Shown: positions 24,270 to 33,271 of the stretch, in pieces
Position numbering within the stretch: the first letter of the stretch is position 1
How the letters are laid out: every line of letters starts with the position of its first letter
Assembly (NCBI GenBank): GCA_945877405.1
Contig: CAMCSA010000019.1
Location: forward strand, 1 to 36,809
Direction: 5' to 3'
Source of the DNA: an uncultured Erysipelotrichaceae bacterium
Lineage (GTDB): Bacteria; Bacillota_I; Bacilli_A; Erysipelotrichales; Erysipelotrichaceae
DNA length: 36,809 nucleotides
Notes under the pieces: generated by a model
Database searches by the model: none
What the model saw: only the letters and a program-made list of their open reading frames with translations
Told to the model about the DNA's origin: nothing
Position numbers and translations under genes: made by a program

Positions 24270-25030
24270 GCCTCATCCCTGCCTGTTTCCAGGCGTGTCA
24301 GTGTTTCTGAGATCTTCTGATACATTTCGGATTCACTCTTGTTGCCACGGTAGATCTGATGGAATACTTCACCATCCTTGATGAACAGTACTCTACCAGC
24401 ATGGGCTGCAGCTGCAGTGGAATGGGTAACCATGACAATCGTCTGGCCAGAAGCATTGATGGATTCAAACAGGGAAAGCAGTTCTCCTGTGGATCTGGAA
24501 TCCAGGGCACCAGTCGGTTCATCAGCAAGAATCAGATCAGGATGGGTGATCAGAGCTCTGGCAACAGCGGCCCTCTGTTTCTGACCACCGGATACTTCAT
24601 ATGGATATTTATGAAGGATATCCATGATGCCAAGCTGTCTTGCGATTGGTTCAAGGTCTTTCCATAATGTGTTGTGTTTTCTGCCGGACAGAACTAATGG
24701 CAGATAGATGTTATCCATGATGGAAAAGGTATCCAGCAGATTGAAATCCTGGAAAACAAAGCCTAGATGATCTCTACGGAAAGTAGCTGCAGTGGATTCT
24801 TTGATGTTGTTGAGGCTGTCACCATTTAATGTGACTGTACCGGATGTCGGTTTATCAATGGTAGCCAGGATATTCAGTAATGTTGTCTTACCGGATCCGG
24901 ATTCTCCCATGATCGCAACATATTCACCTTTTTCCACCTGGAAACTGACATCTTTCAGTGCCGTAACGGTTGTACCGCCAAAACGGGTTGTATAAACCTT
25001 ACGGACATGTTCTACTTCTAAAAAACTCAT
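24266..25030 (-). CDS. BceA-type ABC transporter ATPase
   Basis: A 254-residue MacB-type ATPase. Walker A is GESGSGKTT (42-50), the Q-loop is FVFQDFN, the signature is VSGGQKQR, Walker B is LILADEPTGALD, and the H-loop is MVTHS. It partners the permease encoded downstream, with which it overlaps by ATGA. AGGAGG lies about ten nt before the ATG. Between it and the kinase gene is an unusual 90-bp gap with three palindromes, suggesting that atpase-permease has its own promoter controlled by the response regulator. Confidence 0.94.
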   Translation of the reverse strand: MSFLEVEHVRKVYTTRFGGTTVTALKDVSFQVEKGEYVAIMGESGSGKTTLLNILATIDKPTSGTVTLNGDSLNNIKESTAATFRRDHLGFVFQDFNLLDTFSIMDNIYLPLVLSGRKHNTLWKDLEPIARQLGIMDILHKYPYEVSGGQKQRAAVARALITHPDLILADEPTGALDSRSTGELLSLFESINASGQTIVMVTHSTAAAAHAGRVLFIKDGEVFHQIYRGNKSESEMYQKISETLTRLETGRDEA

Positions 25031-25070
25031 AAATCATAACCTCCTGTTTGGACAATACAATTAAACCGCA

Positions 25071-25135
25071 ACAGGGATCTGTACCTCCATGGAATTGGCT
25101 TACAGATCCCTGTAACTTTCTTACAGTGTTGTAAG
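25071..25135. promoter_or_regulatory. Three phased palindromes (BceR-type boxes) and a 13-bp stem upstream of the ABC genes
   Basis: Box 1, TTACA-GTGT-TGTAA (25121-25134, inside a 16-bp palindrome), matches the TNACA-N4-TGTAA site known for BceR-like regulators. It overlaps the kinase stop codon. Box 2, TTACAG-N4-CTGTAA, is at 25100-25115. Box 3, ACAG-N4-CTGT, is at 25071-25082. Centre spacings are 20 and 31 bp, close to two and three helical turns. Boxes 2 and 3 also pair as a 13-bp RNA stem (25071-25083 with 25101-25113). No U-tract follows, so termination is unlikely. Confidence 0.72.
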
Positions 25136-26113
25136 ATTGTGATTCTGGCGTAAGGAAATGGATATTGTGGTTCCTTCCCCAACGGTAGAGGTGGCAGATA
25201 TTTCATGGTTGAGGTTATGGCAGATCTTCTGACATAAGGATAAGCCAAGACCACTTGCCTGTGGAGAGAGTCTTCCGTTATAACCGGTAAATCCGTTTTC
25301 GAAAATACGTGGGAGATCTTCTTCCAGAATACCGATTCCGGTATCCTTGATGCAGATCGTATCTGCATCCGATGCATAGATGGATATGGAACCGGATGGT
25401 GTATATTTGAGGGCATTGGATAATACCTGTTCAAAGACAAAGCCAAGCCATTTGGCATCGGTGATGGCTCTGATTCCAACAGGTTTGTAGTGTAATGTCA
25501 GCTTCCGTTCAATGAATTCATCTGCTGATTTACGGATCACCTTACGCAGTATTTCATCAATGTCATACTGGGCAAAACGGTAGTCTGTCTGTGAAGAGGA
25601 AAGACGCAGGTAGGCAAGTACCATTTCCACATACTGTTCAATATGAAACAGGTCAGTCTGCAGACTTCTGGAAAACCGGGTATCTTCATTCTGCAGGTGC
25701 AGTTTCATGGCGGCGATCGGTGTTTTGATCTGATGCACCCATACGGTATAGTAATCAATCATGTCACGGACTGCTTTTTCATTACTGTCCTGCAGTGTTC
25801 TGATCTGATCTGTTAAAGATGCAATGATGCGGAATTCCTCCTGCTCCATGCATGTGATCATGGCTGGATATCGGCTGATCTCCGTGACTTCCGGATGGGT
25901 GATGGCTGTTAATGTAGTAAACCTTGTTTTCATCTGAAAGAAGCAGATCAGTCCATAGGATATGACCAGTACATCGCAGATGGCAAGAGGATACAGGATG
26001 ATATCCAGTGGTATTTCAAACAGCAGCAGTACTGAAATGATGATGATATTACACAGGATACCAACCGTAATGAGAGGCATCTGATCCTTAAGATAACGAA
26101 GAAGCAGCTTCAT
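25121..26113 (-). CDS. BceS-type intramembrane-sensing histidine kinase
   Basis: A 330-residue kinase with two N-terminal membrane helices (about 12-31 and 36-60) joined by a very short loop, as in intramembrane-sensing kinases that read the activity of their partner transporter. The phosphoacceptor is the histidine in VWVHQIKTPIAAMKLHL. The ATPase domain has N (VLSNALKYTPSGS), G1 (IKDTGIGI), F (IFENGFTG) and G2 (ASGLGLSL) boxes. The ATG at 26113 follows GAGG by six nt and comes one nt after the regulator's stop. A TTG at 26125 is less likely. It should phosphorylate the regulator at 26115. Confidence 0.92.
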   Translation of the reverse strand: MKLLLRYLKDQMPLITVGILCNIIIISVLLLFEIPLDIILYPLAICDVLVISYGLICFFQMKTRFTTLTAITHPEVTEISRYPAMITCMEQEEFRIIASLTDQIRTLQDSNEKAVRDMIDYYTVWVHQIKTPIAAMKLHLQNEDTRFSRSLQTDLFHIEQYVEMVLAYLRLSSSQTDYRFAQYDIDEILRKVIRKSADEFIERKLTLHYKPVGIRAITDAKWLGFVFEQVLSNALKYTPSGSISIYASDADTICIKDTGIGILEEDLPRIFENGFTGYNGRLSPQASGLGLSLCQKICHNLNHEISATSTVGEGTTISISLRQNHNLTTL

Positions 26114-26114
26114 A

Positions 26115-26789
26115 TTATGCCTCAATGATATAACCTATACCGAATTTGGTTGTGATCAGCTGGGAAAGACCGGCACCATCCAACTTTTTGCGCAACCGGT
26201 TGACATTGACAGAAAGGGTATTTTCATCCACAAATGCATCTGTCTGCCATAATGCATTCATCAGTTTTTCTCTGGAAACAGTCTTTCCTCTGTTTCTGAT
26301 GAGTACTGTCAGAATGATATATTCATTTCTGGAAAGCGGGATTTTTTCTCCGTGATATGTGAAAGTCTGATCATCTGTATTCAGTATGGCACCATTGACT
26401 TCCATCAGGTGATTATCATTGCTGAAGTCATATGTTCTGCGTAATAGAGCTGCGATCTTTGCGACCAGTACATCCAGATCAAATGGCTTGGCAATAAAAT
26501 CATCTGCGCCAAGGTTCATTGCCATGATCATGTTCATGCGGTCTGTCGCGGAAGAGATGAAGATGATCGGTGTACTGGATACATTGCGTATTTCATGGCA
26601 CCAGTGATAGCCATCATAAAACGGCAATGTAATATCCAGTAATACAAGCTGTGGCTGATATTGTGTAAAGTCATGCATGACATTTCTGAAGTCGTGTACA
26701 ATCTGTACATGATAGTCCCATTGGCACAGTCTTTCTTCAATTCCTTCTGCAATTCTCATATCATCTTCAATGATCAGAATACGATACAT
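26115..26789 (-). CDS. BceR-type response regulator (OmpR family)
   Basis: A 224-residue two-domain regulator. The receiver domain has acidic residues E8, D9 and D10, phosphoacceptor D52 (LVLLDITLP) and K101 (IAKPFD). The C-terminal winged helix contains LSRNEYIILTVLIRNRGKTV and NTLSVNVNRLRKKLD. The ATG at 26789 has GGAGG seven nt upstream; a frame extending to 27077 runs through the divergent lipoprotein gene and is rejected. It is first in the operon regulator-kinase-ATPase-permease and is expected to bind the boxes at 25071-25135. Confidence 0.94.
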   Translation of the reverse strand: MYRILIIEDDMRIAEGIEERLCQWDYHVQIVHDFRNVMHDFTQYQPQLVLLDITLPFYDGYHWCHEIRNVSSTPIIFISSATDRMNMIMAMNLGADDFIAKPFDLDVLVAKIAALLRRTYDFSNDNHLMEVNGAILNTDDQTFTYHGEKIPLSRNEYIILTVLIRNRGKTVSREKLMNALWQTDAFVDENTLSVNVNRLRKKLDGAGLSQLITTKFGIGYIIEA

Positions 26790-26817
26790 AACATAACCTC
26801 CAATAATGATTTCATCA

Positions 26818-26841
26818 TTACAGGAAATGGGAGATCTGTAA
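26818..26841. promoter_or_regulatory. Possible regulator half-sites between the response regulator and the lipoprotein gene
   Basis: TTACAG (26818-26823) and CTGTAA (26836-26841) face each other over 12 bp. The half-sites equal those of box 2 upstream of the ABC genes but the spacing differs, so binding by the same regulator is only possible. Confidence 0.35.
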
Positions 26842-26876
26842 AGTATTTGTTTCCTGGTTTCCTGTATTTGAGGGTT

Positions 26877-26882
26877 TATAAT
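26877..26882 (+). promoter_or_regulatory. -10 box of the lipoprotein gene
   Basis: TATAAT lies 27 nt before the ATG at 26910 and is followed by AGAGAGGAG. No clear -35 is present at 17 nt, which could mean an activator-dependent promoter. Confidence 0.45.
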
Positions 26883-26909
26883 GGAAACAGAAAGAGAGGA
26901 GCACATCAT

Positions 26910-27269
26910 ATGAAAAAACATTACATGCATATATGTATTGCTGGTATGCTTGTATTTGCAGGCTGCAAGACATCTGAAACAACAAAGGATAACAATAATA
27001 ATACCGTTCCTGTCCATCATGAAGAAACCAGTCATCACAAAGATGATCATGCCTCTTGTATGGGAAAGTGTGGTCATACACTGACATATGTATCTGTTTT
27101 ACAGGGTGAAAAAACTGTGCGTGAAGTCAGGTGTGAACATCATGTGTATGGAACTGATCTCATCGAAGCAATTCCACAGGAAGAAACATGGCATTGTGAA
27201 ATCTGTAATCAGGATGAAACAGTTCATTCAGAAATGACAGATACCATCTGTCATGGATATGATTTCTGA
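26910..27269 (+). CDS. His/Cys-rich lipoprotein of unknown function
   Basis: A 119-residue precursor with a lipoprotein signal: MKKHYMHICIAGMLVFAGC has a lipobox ending at C19. The mature protein is polar, with a His/Asp cluster (VHHEETSHHKDDHASC) followed by CMGKCGH, CEHHVYG, a CEIC pair and a final CHGYDF. The repeated Cys and His pairs suggest binding of Zn or another metal at the outer membrane face (inference). GAGAGGAG lies eight nt before the ATG. It is divergent from the response regulator and may be controlled by it. I do not know the family. Nothing else in the neighbourhood points to metal transport. Confidence 0.75.
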   Translation: MKKHYMHICIAGMLVFAGCKTSETTKDNNNNTVPVHHEETSHHKDDHASCMGKCGHTLTYVSVLQGEKTVREVRCEHHVYGTDLIEAIPQEETWHCEICNQDETVHSEMTDTICHGYDF

Positions 27270-27282
27270 GCGTCCTGGGCAT

Positions 27283-28287
27283 ATGGATGATCCGTTTGTT
27301 GATTATCGTTCAGCCAAATAAATGAACTATCATGTCATTGATAAGACCATGCTGATCAAAGATCTTCCAGATCAGCATGACAGAGTCACTCTGATTACAC
27401 GTTCCAGAAGATTTGGTAAAACGTTCAATGTCTCTATGCTTTCTGAGTTTTTCGACAGGCAGTAGGATTCGCAACAGATTTTTACAGATACAAAGATTAT
27501 GGATACGGAATACAAAGAACAGATGAATCAGTGGTCATTCATTCATTTAAACTTTTCGTCCACAAAAGGAAGTCTACAGCAAGTATGTTCTGCCATTAAA
27601 TCCCAGATACTGAATGCATGGGATCGGAATAAAGAAGTATTTGATAATCTTTCGATGATACAGAATGATCGATTTCACATGATTTACAGCTATCAGAAGA
27701 AAACAGAAAACAGCAGTCTTTCCGGTATTCAGGAATTGCTTTCCTTTCTGATTCGCAGAATGAATTCTGTTTATCATAAGAAAGTGATTGTTTTAATTGA
27801 TGAATATGATACACCTTTTATTGAATCATTGATTGGAGGTTGATACGAACAGATCAGAAATGATCTGGCTGGATTACTGCAATACACGCTCAAGGATTCT
27901 CCGGAACTTCAGTTTGCAGTGATGACCGGTATACAAAGAGTTGCCAAAGAGAATATTTTTCCGGACTGAACAACCTGAAGGTTTGTACTGTGTGATGATG
28001 CATATTCGCAGTACTTTGGCTTTGCGGAAGAAGAAACAGAAGATATGCTCGCTTCTTCGGGAAAGGAATTCAATGCAGAAGTGATGGATATGTATGATGG
28101 ATATCTTTTTGGTCATACAGACTTATATCATCCATGGTCGATCATGAATTATGCGAAGACTGGAGTTCTGCAAAAGGTGTATATGGATACTTACAAGCCT
28201 GCTTATGCGATCAAACTCTCTGTGAAAAACTTTGCGTTTGAGGATAATAAAAAAATTGTACCTCTCTACGCAGCGTTCTGTATCTGA
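27283..28287 (+). pseudogene. Decayed AAA-ATPase-like / PD-(D/E)XK nuclease family gene (PF09820 type)
   Basis: Pieces in order match the AAA-ATPase-like family: DDPFVDYRSAK, then YHVIDKTMLIKDL, the nucleotide-loop region TLITRSRRFGKTFNVSMLSE, VIVLIDEYDTPF (Walker B-like), FAVMTGIQRVAKENIF and YDGYLFG, PWSIMNYAKTG. The frame is broken by stops at 27319, 27463 and 27841. Single-base losses near 27960 and 27995 cause two frameshifts. The C-terminal nuclease domain is absent after 28287. The damage is old and the gene is not functional. Intact members are common and variable in gut Bacillota and Bacteroidota; their function is not settled. Confidence 0.85.
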
Positions 28288-28303
28288 AATTAAGAGTATA
28301 ACG

Positions 28304-28338
28304 ATAGCGCTCACTGAAATCCGGTGGGCGTTATTTTT
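28304..28338 (+). terminator. Terminator after the decayed ATPase gene
   Basis: CGCTCAC (28308-28314) and GTGGGCG (28324-28330), with one G-U pair, are followed by TTATTTTT. Confidence 0.65.
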
Positions 28339-28583
28339 AATCAAAACGGATTAAATAGGCCGTGATCTGATAGTTATAAGCAGATGGTTGAAAACTCAAG
28401 GTATGCAGCTGACATATGTCCACTTTCCGCCCCAAGGGGGTATCTTTCCTGTTCTCTCATAGTTACTGTGATTTCATGTTATTCTTTTATACGTTGTAAA
28501 AAATGTTGTGCAAAGAACAAAGTTCACTGTAAAAAATGTAATGTATGGTACAATAATCGTACGTAATAATGTTGGAGGTATCT

Positions 28584-29885
28584 ATGTATCGGATTGCGAT
28601 TGAAAAATTATGGAAATGGAAGCAGAGCAAACGTCGTAAACCATTGATTATCGAAGGTGCGCGCCAGGTCGGCAAAACCTGGTTAATGAAAGAATTCGGC
28701 AGACTTGCCTATGAAGATACCGTATATATCAACTTCGATTCTAACGCAATAATGACAGAACTGTTTGCAGCTGATCTTGATACAGAACGTCTGATGATGG
28801 GCTTGGAATTATACATAGGACATAAAATCAATCCGGATAATACTTTACTGATTTTTGATGAAATACAGGAAGTTCCAAGAGCGTTGTCATCTCTCAAATA
28901 CTTTTATGAAAATGCACCGGAATATCATATTGTCTGTGCGGGTTCATTGCTTGGTATCTCCTTACATCATGGGACTTCTTTTCCTGTGGGAAAAGTAGAT
29001 TTTCTGAAACTGTCCCCTTTGTCTTTCAGGGAGTTTCTGATGGCAATCGGTAAAGAGCAGTTTGCTGAATTGCTTGATCAGAAGGATTTTCAGATGATTA
29101 CAGGTTTCAAGCAGACATATATTGATGCTTTGAAGCATTATTACTTTGTGGGAGGTATGCCTGAAGCAGTTCAGTGTTTTGTAGAGGATAGAAATTTTAA
29201 TGATGTGCGTGAAATTCAAAAGCAGATTCTTCTGGATTATGAACAGGATTTCTCAAAACATGCGCCAATTGAACTTGTCCCAAAAATCCGTATGGTATGG
29301 AACTGTATACCTTCACAGTTAGCAAAGGAAAATAAGAAGTTTCTTTATGGCCTTGTGCGCCAGGGGGCTCGCGCAAAGGACTACGAAACCGCAATTATGT
29401 GGTTGAGTGATTGTGGTCTTGTACACAAGGTCAGCCGTGTTAATGCTGCAGGAATACCTTTGCGTGCATATGAGGATCTGAAAGCATTCAAGCTGTTTAT
29501 GGTAGATGTCGGGCTTCTAGGCTGTATGGCAGGACTTCGTCAACGTACTTTGCTTGAAGGAAATAATCTGTTTGTTGAATTTAAAGGTGCTCTTACTGAG
29601 CAGTATGTCTGTCAGCAGCTGAAAACGATGCAGGACTTAGATGTGTATTACTATACTAATGATAGAGGATCCTGCGAAGTAGACTTTGTTGTAGATACTG
29701 GGGAACAGATTGTACCGGTTGAAGTAAAGGCACAGGAAAATCTTCGCGCAAAGAGTCTGAAAACCTACCAGGAAAAGTATTCCCCTGAAGTGTGTATTCG
29801 CACCTCTATGTCAGATTATAGAAAAGAAGATTGGCTGATCAATCTTCCCCTGTATGCAATTGATCAGATAACACAAATACAGTGA
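28584..29885 (+). CDS. AAA_14 / DUF4143 family ATPase
   Basis: A 433-residue protein with an N-terminal P-loop ATPase (GARQVGKTW, residues 25-33; Walker B LLIFDEIQEVP) and a C-terminal DUF4143 domain. Its end carries a PD-(D/E)XK-like motif: GSCEVDFVVD, then VPVEVKAQEN. The middle has the family blocks PLSFREFL, YYFVGGMPEAV and LLDYEQDFSKH. The ATG at 28584 has GGAGG five nt upstream; an upstream in-frame start overlies that site. The biochemical role of the family is unproven and its distribution is patchy, as for accessory or defence-type genes. It lies next to the decayed ATPase-like gene of a similar class. Confidence 0.88.
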   Translation: MYRIAIEKLWKWKQSKRRKPLIIEGARQVGKTWLMKEFGRLAYEDTVYINFDSNAIMTELFAADLDTERLMMGLELYIGHKINPDNTLLIFDEIQEVPRALSSLKYFYENAPEYHIVCAGSLLGISLHHGTSFPVGKVDFLKLSPLSFREFLMAIGKEQFAELLDQKDFQMITGFKQTYIDALKHYYFVGGMPEAVQCFVEDRNFNDVREIQKQILLDYEQDFSKHAPIELVPKIRMVWNCIPSQLAKENKKFLYGLVRQGARAKDYETAIMWLSDCGLVHKVSRVNAAGIPLRAYEDLKAFKLFMVDVGLLGCMAGLRQRTLLEGNNLFVEFKGALTEQYVCQQLKTMQDLDVYYYTNDRGSCEVDFVVDTGEQIVPVEVKAQENLRAKSLKTYQEKYSPEVCIRTSMSDYRKEDWLINLPLYAIDQITQIQ

Positions 29886-30322
29886 ATCTTTGGCAGGTAG
29901 CTTAACTTGGCAGTATCAATAGCAGTCTGTTCTCTCAATTCCCACACACTAAAGCAGTAATTGACGGTTTCAGAACTATGTAATGATACCGTTTCATAAC
30001 ATCAAAAGGAAACAGCTTCTTTTTAAAAGATGATTTTGCAGGAGAAAGGATTATAGGACACTTACATATCGTTTCGAATACGGGTGTAAGTCAATCACCT
30101 GATGAGTTGCTGCAGTCCTGTGTACAAAAGGAAGACATAAAATGTCTGATATAGGAGCATAATCCTGTAATGATCATTAGTGTGAGTTACAAGCTGTGAC
30201 TCTTCAGATTCGGGGTTATTGACGAAGGCATATGCTTTTCTGCAATGTATTGTATATCATTTTCTTTCCTGTCTGTTTTGAGGTAAGATAGGTGTGCAGT
30301 AAAAGGGAAAGGATGATAATAA
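29886..30322. other. 437-bp gap with a possible gene relic
   Basis: No intact gene is seen. On the plus strand from about 29985 to 30150 one frame is open without a start codon and reads NSFFLKDDFAGERIIGHLHI, then VSNTGVSQSPDELLQSCVQK, ending in a TAG. This looks like the tail of a lost gene. Nothing else is recognisable until the weak promoter-like TAAGAT and ribosome site of the aminopeptidase gene near 30285-30312. Confidence 0.35.
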
Positions 30323-31558
30323 ATGAAATCTTTGGAAATGTATCAGAAGCTGGCAAGACTGATCGTCAGAAGAGGTATGAATGTTCAGAAAGGACAGCCT
30401 GTTGTGATTAAGATTGATGTCAGCCAGCATGCCTTTGCAGATCTGCTGATTAAGGAAGCTTATGAAGCGGGTGCAAAGACAGTTGAGGTGGACTGGAAGA
30501 ATCCACTTTTAACAACATGCCGTACACTGTATGAAGATGAGGAAACACTGTGTGATGTACCACAGTGGATGTATGACCATCAGAAGGCAAGACAGGATGA
30601 TGGATGCTGCAGTGTCAGTGTTCTTTCAACATCTCCTGACTGTTATAAAGATGCAGATAATGCAAAGATGGCAAAGATGAATATTGCTTTCAGTAAAAAG
30701 ACAAAAGATCTTTCTTCCTACTTCATGAATAATATTGGACAATGGTGTGTTGTAGGTATTCCAAGTGTGGAATGGGCGAAGTCACTGTTTCCGGAATTAT
30801 CCGAGCAGGAGGCATTTGAAAAACTGGAAGATGCCATTTTTGAGGTATCCAGGGTAGATGAGGAGAGTGATCCGATTGATCACTGGGAAAAGCATGATGC
30901 AACGCTTGTCAACAATGCAAAGAAGATGACAGACTATGGTTTTGCATCGCTTCATTTTACAAGTGAACTTGGTACGGACATTACCGTTGGGCTTGTTGAA
31001 AACCATATCTGGGCAGGTGGTAATGGTGTAACACCAAAGGGTGTTGTATTTGATCCGAATATTCCTACCGAAGAAATCTTCTGCATGCCGGATAATACAA
31101 AGATCAATGGTATTGTCTATGCTTCCAAGCCATTGTTGTTTGCTGGAGAAAGAATTGAAAACTTCTGGCTGAAGTTTGAAAATGGCAGAGTTGTAGATTT
31201 TGACGCAAAAAAGGGAATCGATGCACTCACTGCATTGTTGAATACAGATGAAGGATCCAGATCCTTAGGGGAAGTGGCACTTGTTCCATATGATTCTCCG
31301 GTATCTCATACTGGTATTCTATTCTGTAATACACTGTATGATGAAAATGCTGCATGTCATCTTGCCCTTGGCGCATGCTATCCGGAAAACATTGCCGGTG
31401 GAGCAGAAATGAATGAGGAAGAGCTTGCTGCAAACCATGGTAATGATTCTGCAGTACATGAAGATTTCATGTTTGGTACAAGAGAGTTAAGTGCTGATGG
31501 TATTACAAAAGACGGACAGGTAATTCCTGTATTCCGTCATGGTAACTTTGTCTGGTAA
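30323..31558 (+). CDS. M29-family aminopeptidase (AmpS/PepS type)
   Basis: A 411-residue thermophilic-type aminopeptidase that removes N-terminal residues from peptides in the cytosol using two metal ions. Likely metal ligands are the glutamate in PTEEIFCMPD, the glutamate in RSLGEVALVPYDSPV, the histidines of VSHTGILFCNTLYDENAACH and the H/D of VHEDFMFGTRELSADGI, in the family order. The N-terminal domain (LARLIVRRGMNVQKGQPVVI) is typical. AAAGGGAAAGGATG provides the ribosome site. It is followed after 15 nt by an M3 oligopeptidase, a sensible pairing for complete peptide breakdown. Confidence 0.93.
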   Translation: MKSLEMYQKLARLIVRRGMNVQKGQPVVIKIDVSQHAFADLLIKEAYEAGAKTVEVDWKNPLLTTCRTLYEDEETLCDVPQWMYDHQKARQDDGCCSVSVLSTSPDCYKDADNAKMAKMNIAFSKKTKDLSSYFMNNIGQWCVVGIPSVEWAKSLFPELSEQEAFEKLEDAIFEVSRVDEESDPIDHWEKHDATLVNNAKKMTDYGFASLHFTSELGTDITVGLVENHIWAGGNGVTPKGVVFDPNIPTEEIFCMPDNTKINGIVYASKPLLFAGERIENFWLKFENGRVVDFDAKKGIDALTALLNTDEGSRSLGEVALVPYDSPVSHTGILFCNTLYDENAACHLALGACYPENIAGGAEMNEEELAANHGNDSAVHEDFMFGTRELSADGITKDGQVIPVFRHGNFVW

Positions 31559-31573
31559 AAGGAGGAAAAGCAG

Positions 31574-33268
31574 ATGAAATTCAGTGAAATGAAGTATGAA
31601 AGACCTGATTATGAACTGACATCAGGCAGAATGAATGCGATTCTGGATGAAATGGAAAAGGCTGACAACAAAGCTGATTTCCTGAAACTGTTTGAACAAT
31701 TGAATCAAGAAAGAGTCCATGTCATCACAATGAACATTCTCTGTTCCATCCGTCATTCCATTAATACTGCCGATGAATTCTATGATCAGGAAACTTCCTA
31801 TTGGGATGAAACAAGCCCACAGTATGAAGTCATAGAAGATCGTATGAGAAAGATCTGTCATAACGTATCCTTCAAGGAAGATCTGTATGATGTGATTCCG
31901 GAAACATTCTTCAAACTCAATGAATGCAAGATGAAGGCATTTGATGAGAAGATTGTTCCTTTGATGGTAGAAGAAAACAGACTTGTTACAGAATACGGTA
32001 AGCTCAAGGCATCCGCAAAGATTGAATTTGATGGACAGATTCTGAATCTGGCTGAGATTGCACGTCTTTGTGAGTGCCAGGACAGAGAAAAGAGAAAGAC
32101 TGCTTCTGAAGCCAAGTATGCATGGTATGAAAGCCATGAAGCCAAGTTTGATGAAATCTATGACCGTATGGTGAAAGTACGTACGGAAATGGCACATATG
32201 CTTGGTTACAAAGACTACGTTGAACTTGGTTATTACAGAATGAACAGACTGGATTATAACCGTGAAATGGTAGCCGGATACAGAAAGCAGATTCTGGATT
32301 ATGTCACACCACTTGCATGTCGTATCTATGATCGACAGAAGGAAAGAGTCGGTTATGACAGGCTGGAATACTATGATCTGGCATATCAGTTTGATACAGG
32401 CAATCCATTACCAAAGGGAAGTGCGGAAGATCTGGTGGAAGCAGCAGTCAATATGTATCATGAAATGAGTCCGGAAACAGCTGAATTCATTGATATGATG
32501 AAAAATGATGAGCTGTGGGATCTGATTGCACGTCCAAACAAGGAAATGGGTGGTTATGAAACAGAGATTCCAGAATACAAGTCTCAGTTCATCTTCTCCA
32601 ACTTCAATGGAACATCTGGTGATGTCGATGTTCTGACACATGAAGCAGGACACGCCTTCCAGACATTCATGGCAAAGGATATTACGATTCCGGATGTCAG
32701 CTGTCCGACAATGGAAAGTGCTGAGATTGACTCCATGTCCATGGAATTCTTTGCTTATCCTTGGATGGAAAACTTCTTTAAGGAAGATACAGCAAAGTAC
32801 AGGTATGCACATATGTGTGGAACAATCACCTTCCTGCCATATGGTGTACTGGTAGACCATTACCAGGAAGAAGTATATTCTCATCCAGAATGGTCCATTG
32901 AAGAAAGAAAGCAGTGCTGGAGAAGACTGGAAAAGATGTACCAGCCATATAAGGACTATGAGGAATGCCCATTCCTTGATAAGGGTACATGGTGGTATCA
33001 GCAGGGTCATATCTTCCAGGGCCCGTTCTACTACATTGACTACACACTGGCTCAGGTTGTAGCACAGCAGTTCTTCATCCGTATGGATCAGAAAGATGAA
33101 ACATATTGGGAAGACTATAAGACAATCCTGAAGCTTGGTGGTACAAAGTCCTTTACACAGCTTGTCAAGGCTGCCCATCTGACAGTACCATTTGAGGACG
33201 GATGTATTGAAAGAATTATGAACTACCTCAGTAATGTACTGGATCAGGTAGATGATAAGGCACTGTAA
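31574..33268 (+). CDS. M3-family oligoendopeptidase (PepF-like)
   Basis: A 564-residue zinc metallopeptidase. The active site HEAGH is at residues 356-360 (DVLTHEAGHAFQTFMA), and the third zinc ligand lies in ESAEIDSMSMEFF about 27 residues later. The C-terminal motif GPFYYIDYTLAQVVAQQFF is the M3 substrate-tyrosine region. It cuts oligopeptides in the cytosol, feeding the aminopeptidase encoded just upstream. AAAGGAGG precedes the ATG. The next gene begins three nt after its stop. Confidence 0.94.
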   Translation: MKFSEMKYERPDYELTSGRMNAILDEMEKADNKADFLKLFEQLNQERVHVITMNILCSIRHSINTADEFYDQETSYWDETSPQYEVIEDRMRKICHNVSFKEDLYDVIPETFFKLNECKMKAFDEKIVPLMVEENRLVTEYGKLKASAKIEFDGQILNLAEIARLCECQDREKRKTASEAKYAWYESHEAKFDEIYDRMVKVRTEMAHMLGYKDYVELGYYRMNRLDYNREMVAGYRKQILDYVTPLACRIYDRQKERVGYDRLEYYDLAYQFDTGNPLPKGSAEDLVEAAVNMYHEMSPETAEFIDMMKNDELWDLIARPNKEMGGYETEIPEYKSQFIFSNFNGTSGDVDVLTHEAGHAFQTFMAKDITIPDVSCPTMESAEIDSMSMEFFAYPWMENFFKEDTAKYRYAHMCGTITFLPYGVLVDHYQEEVYSHPEWSIEERKQCWRRLEKMYQPYKDYEECPFLDKGTWWYQQGHIFQGPFYYIDYTLAQVVAQQFFIRMDQKDETYWEDYKTILKLGGTKSFTQLVKAAHLTVPFEDGCIERIMNYLSNVLDQVDDKAL

Positions 33269-33271
33269 TCC

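Noticed and set aside
26790-27077. N-terminal extension of the response regulator
   Set aside because: The receiver domain begins at MYRILIIEDD with GGAGG just upstream; the extension lies antisense to the lipoprotein gene.
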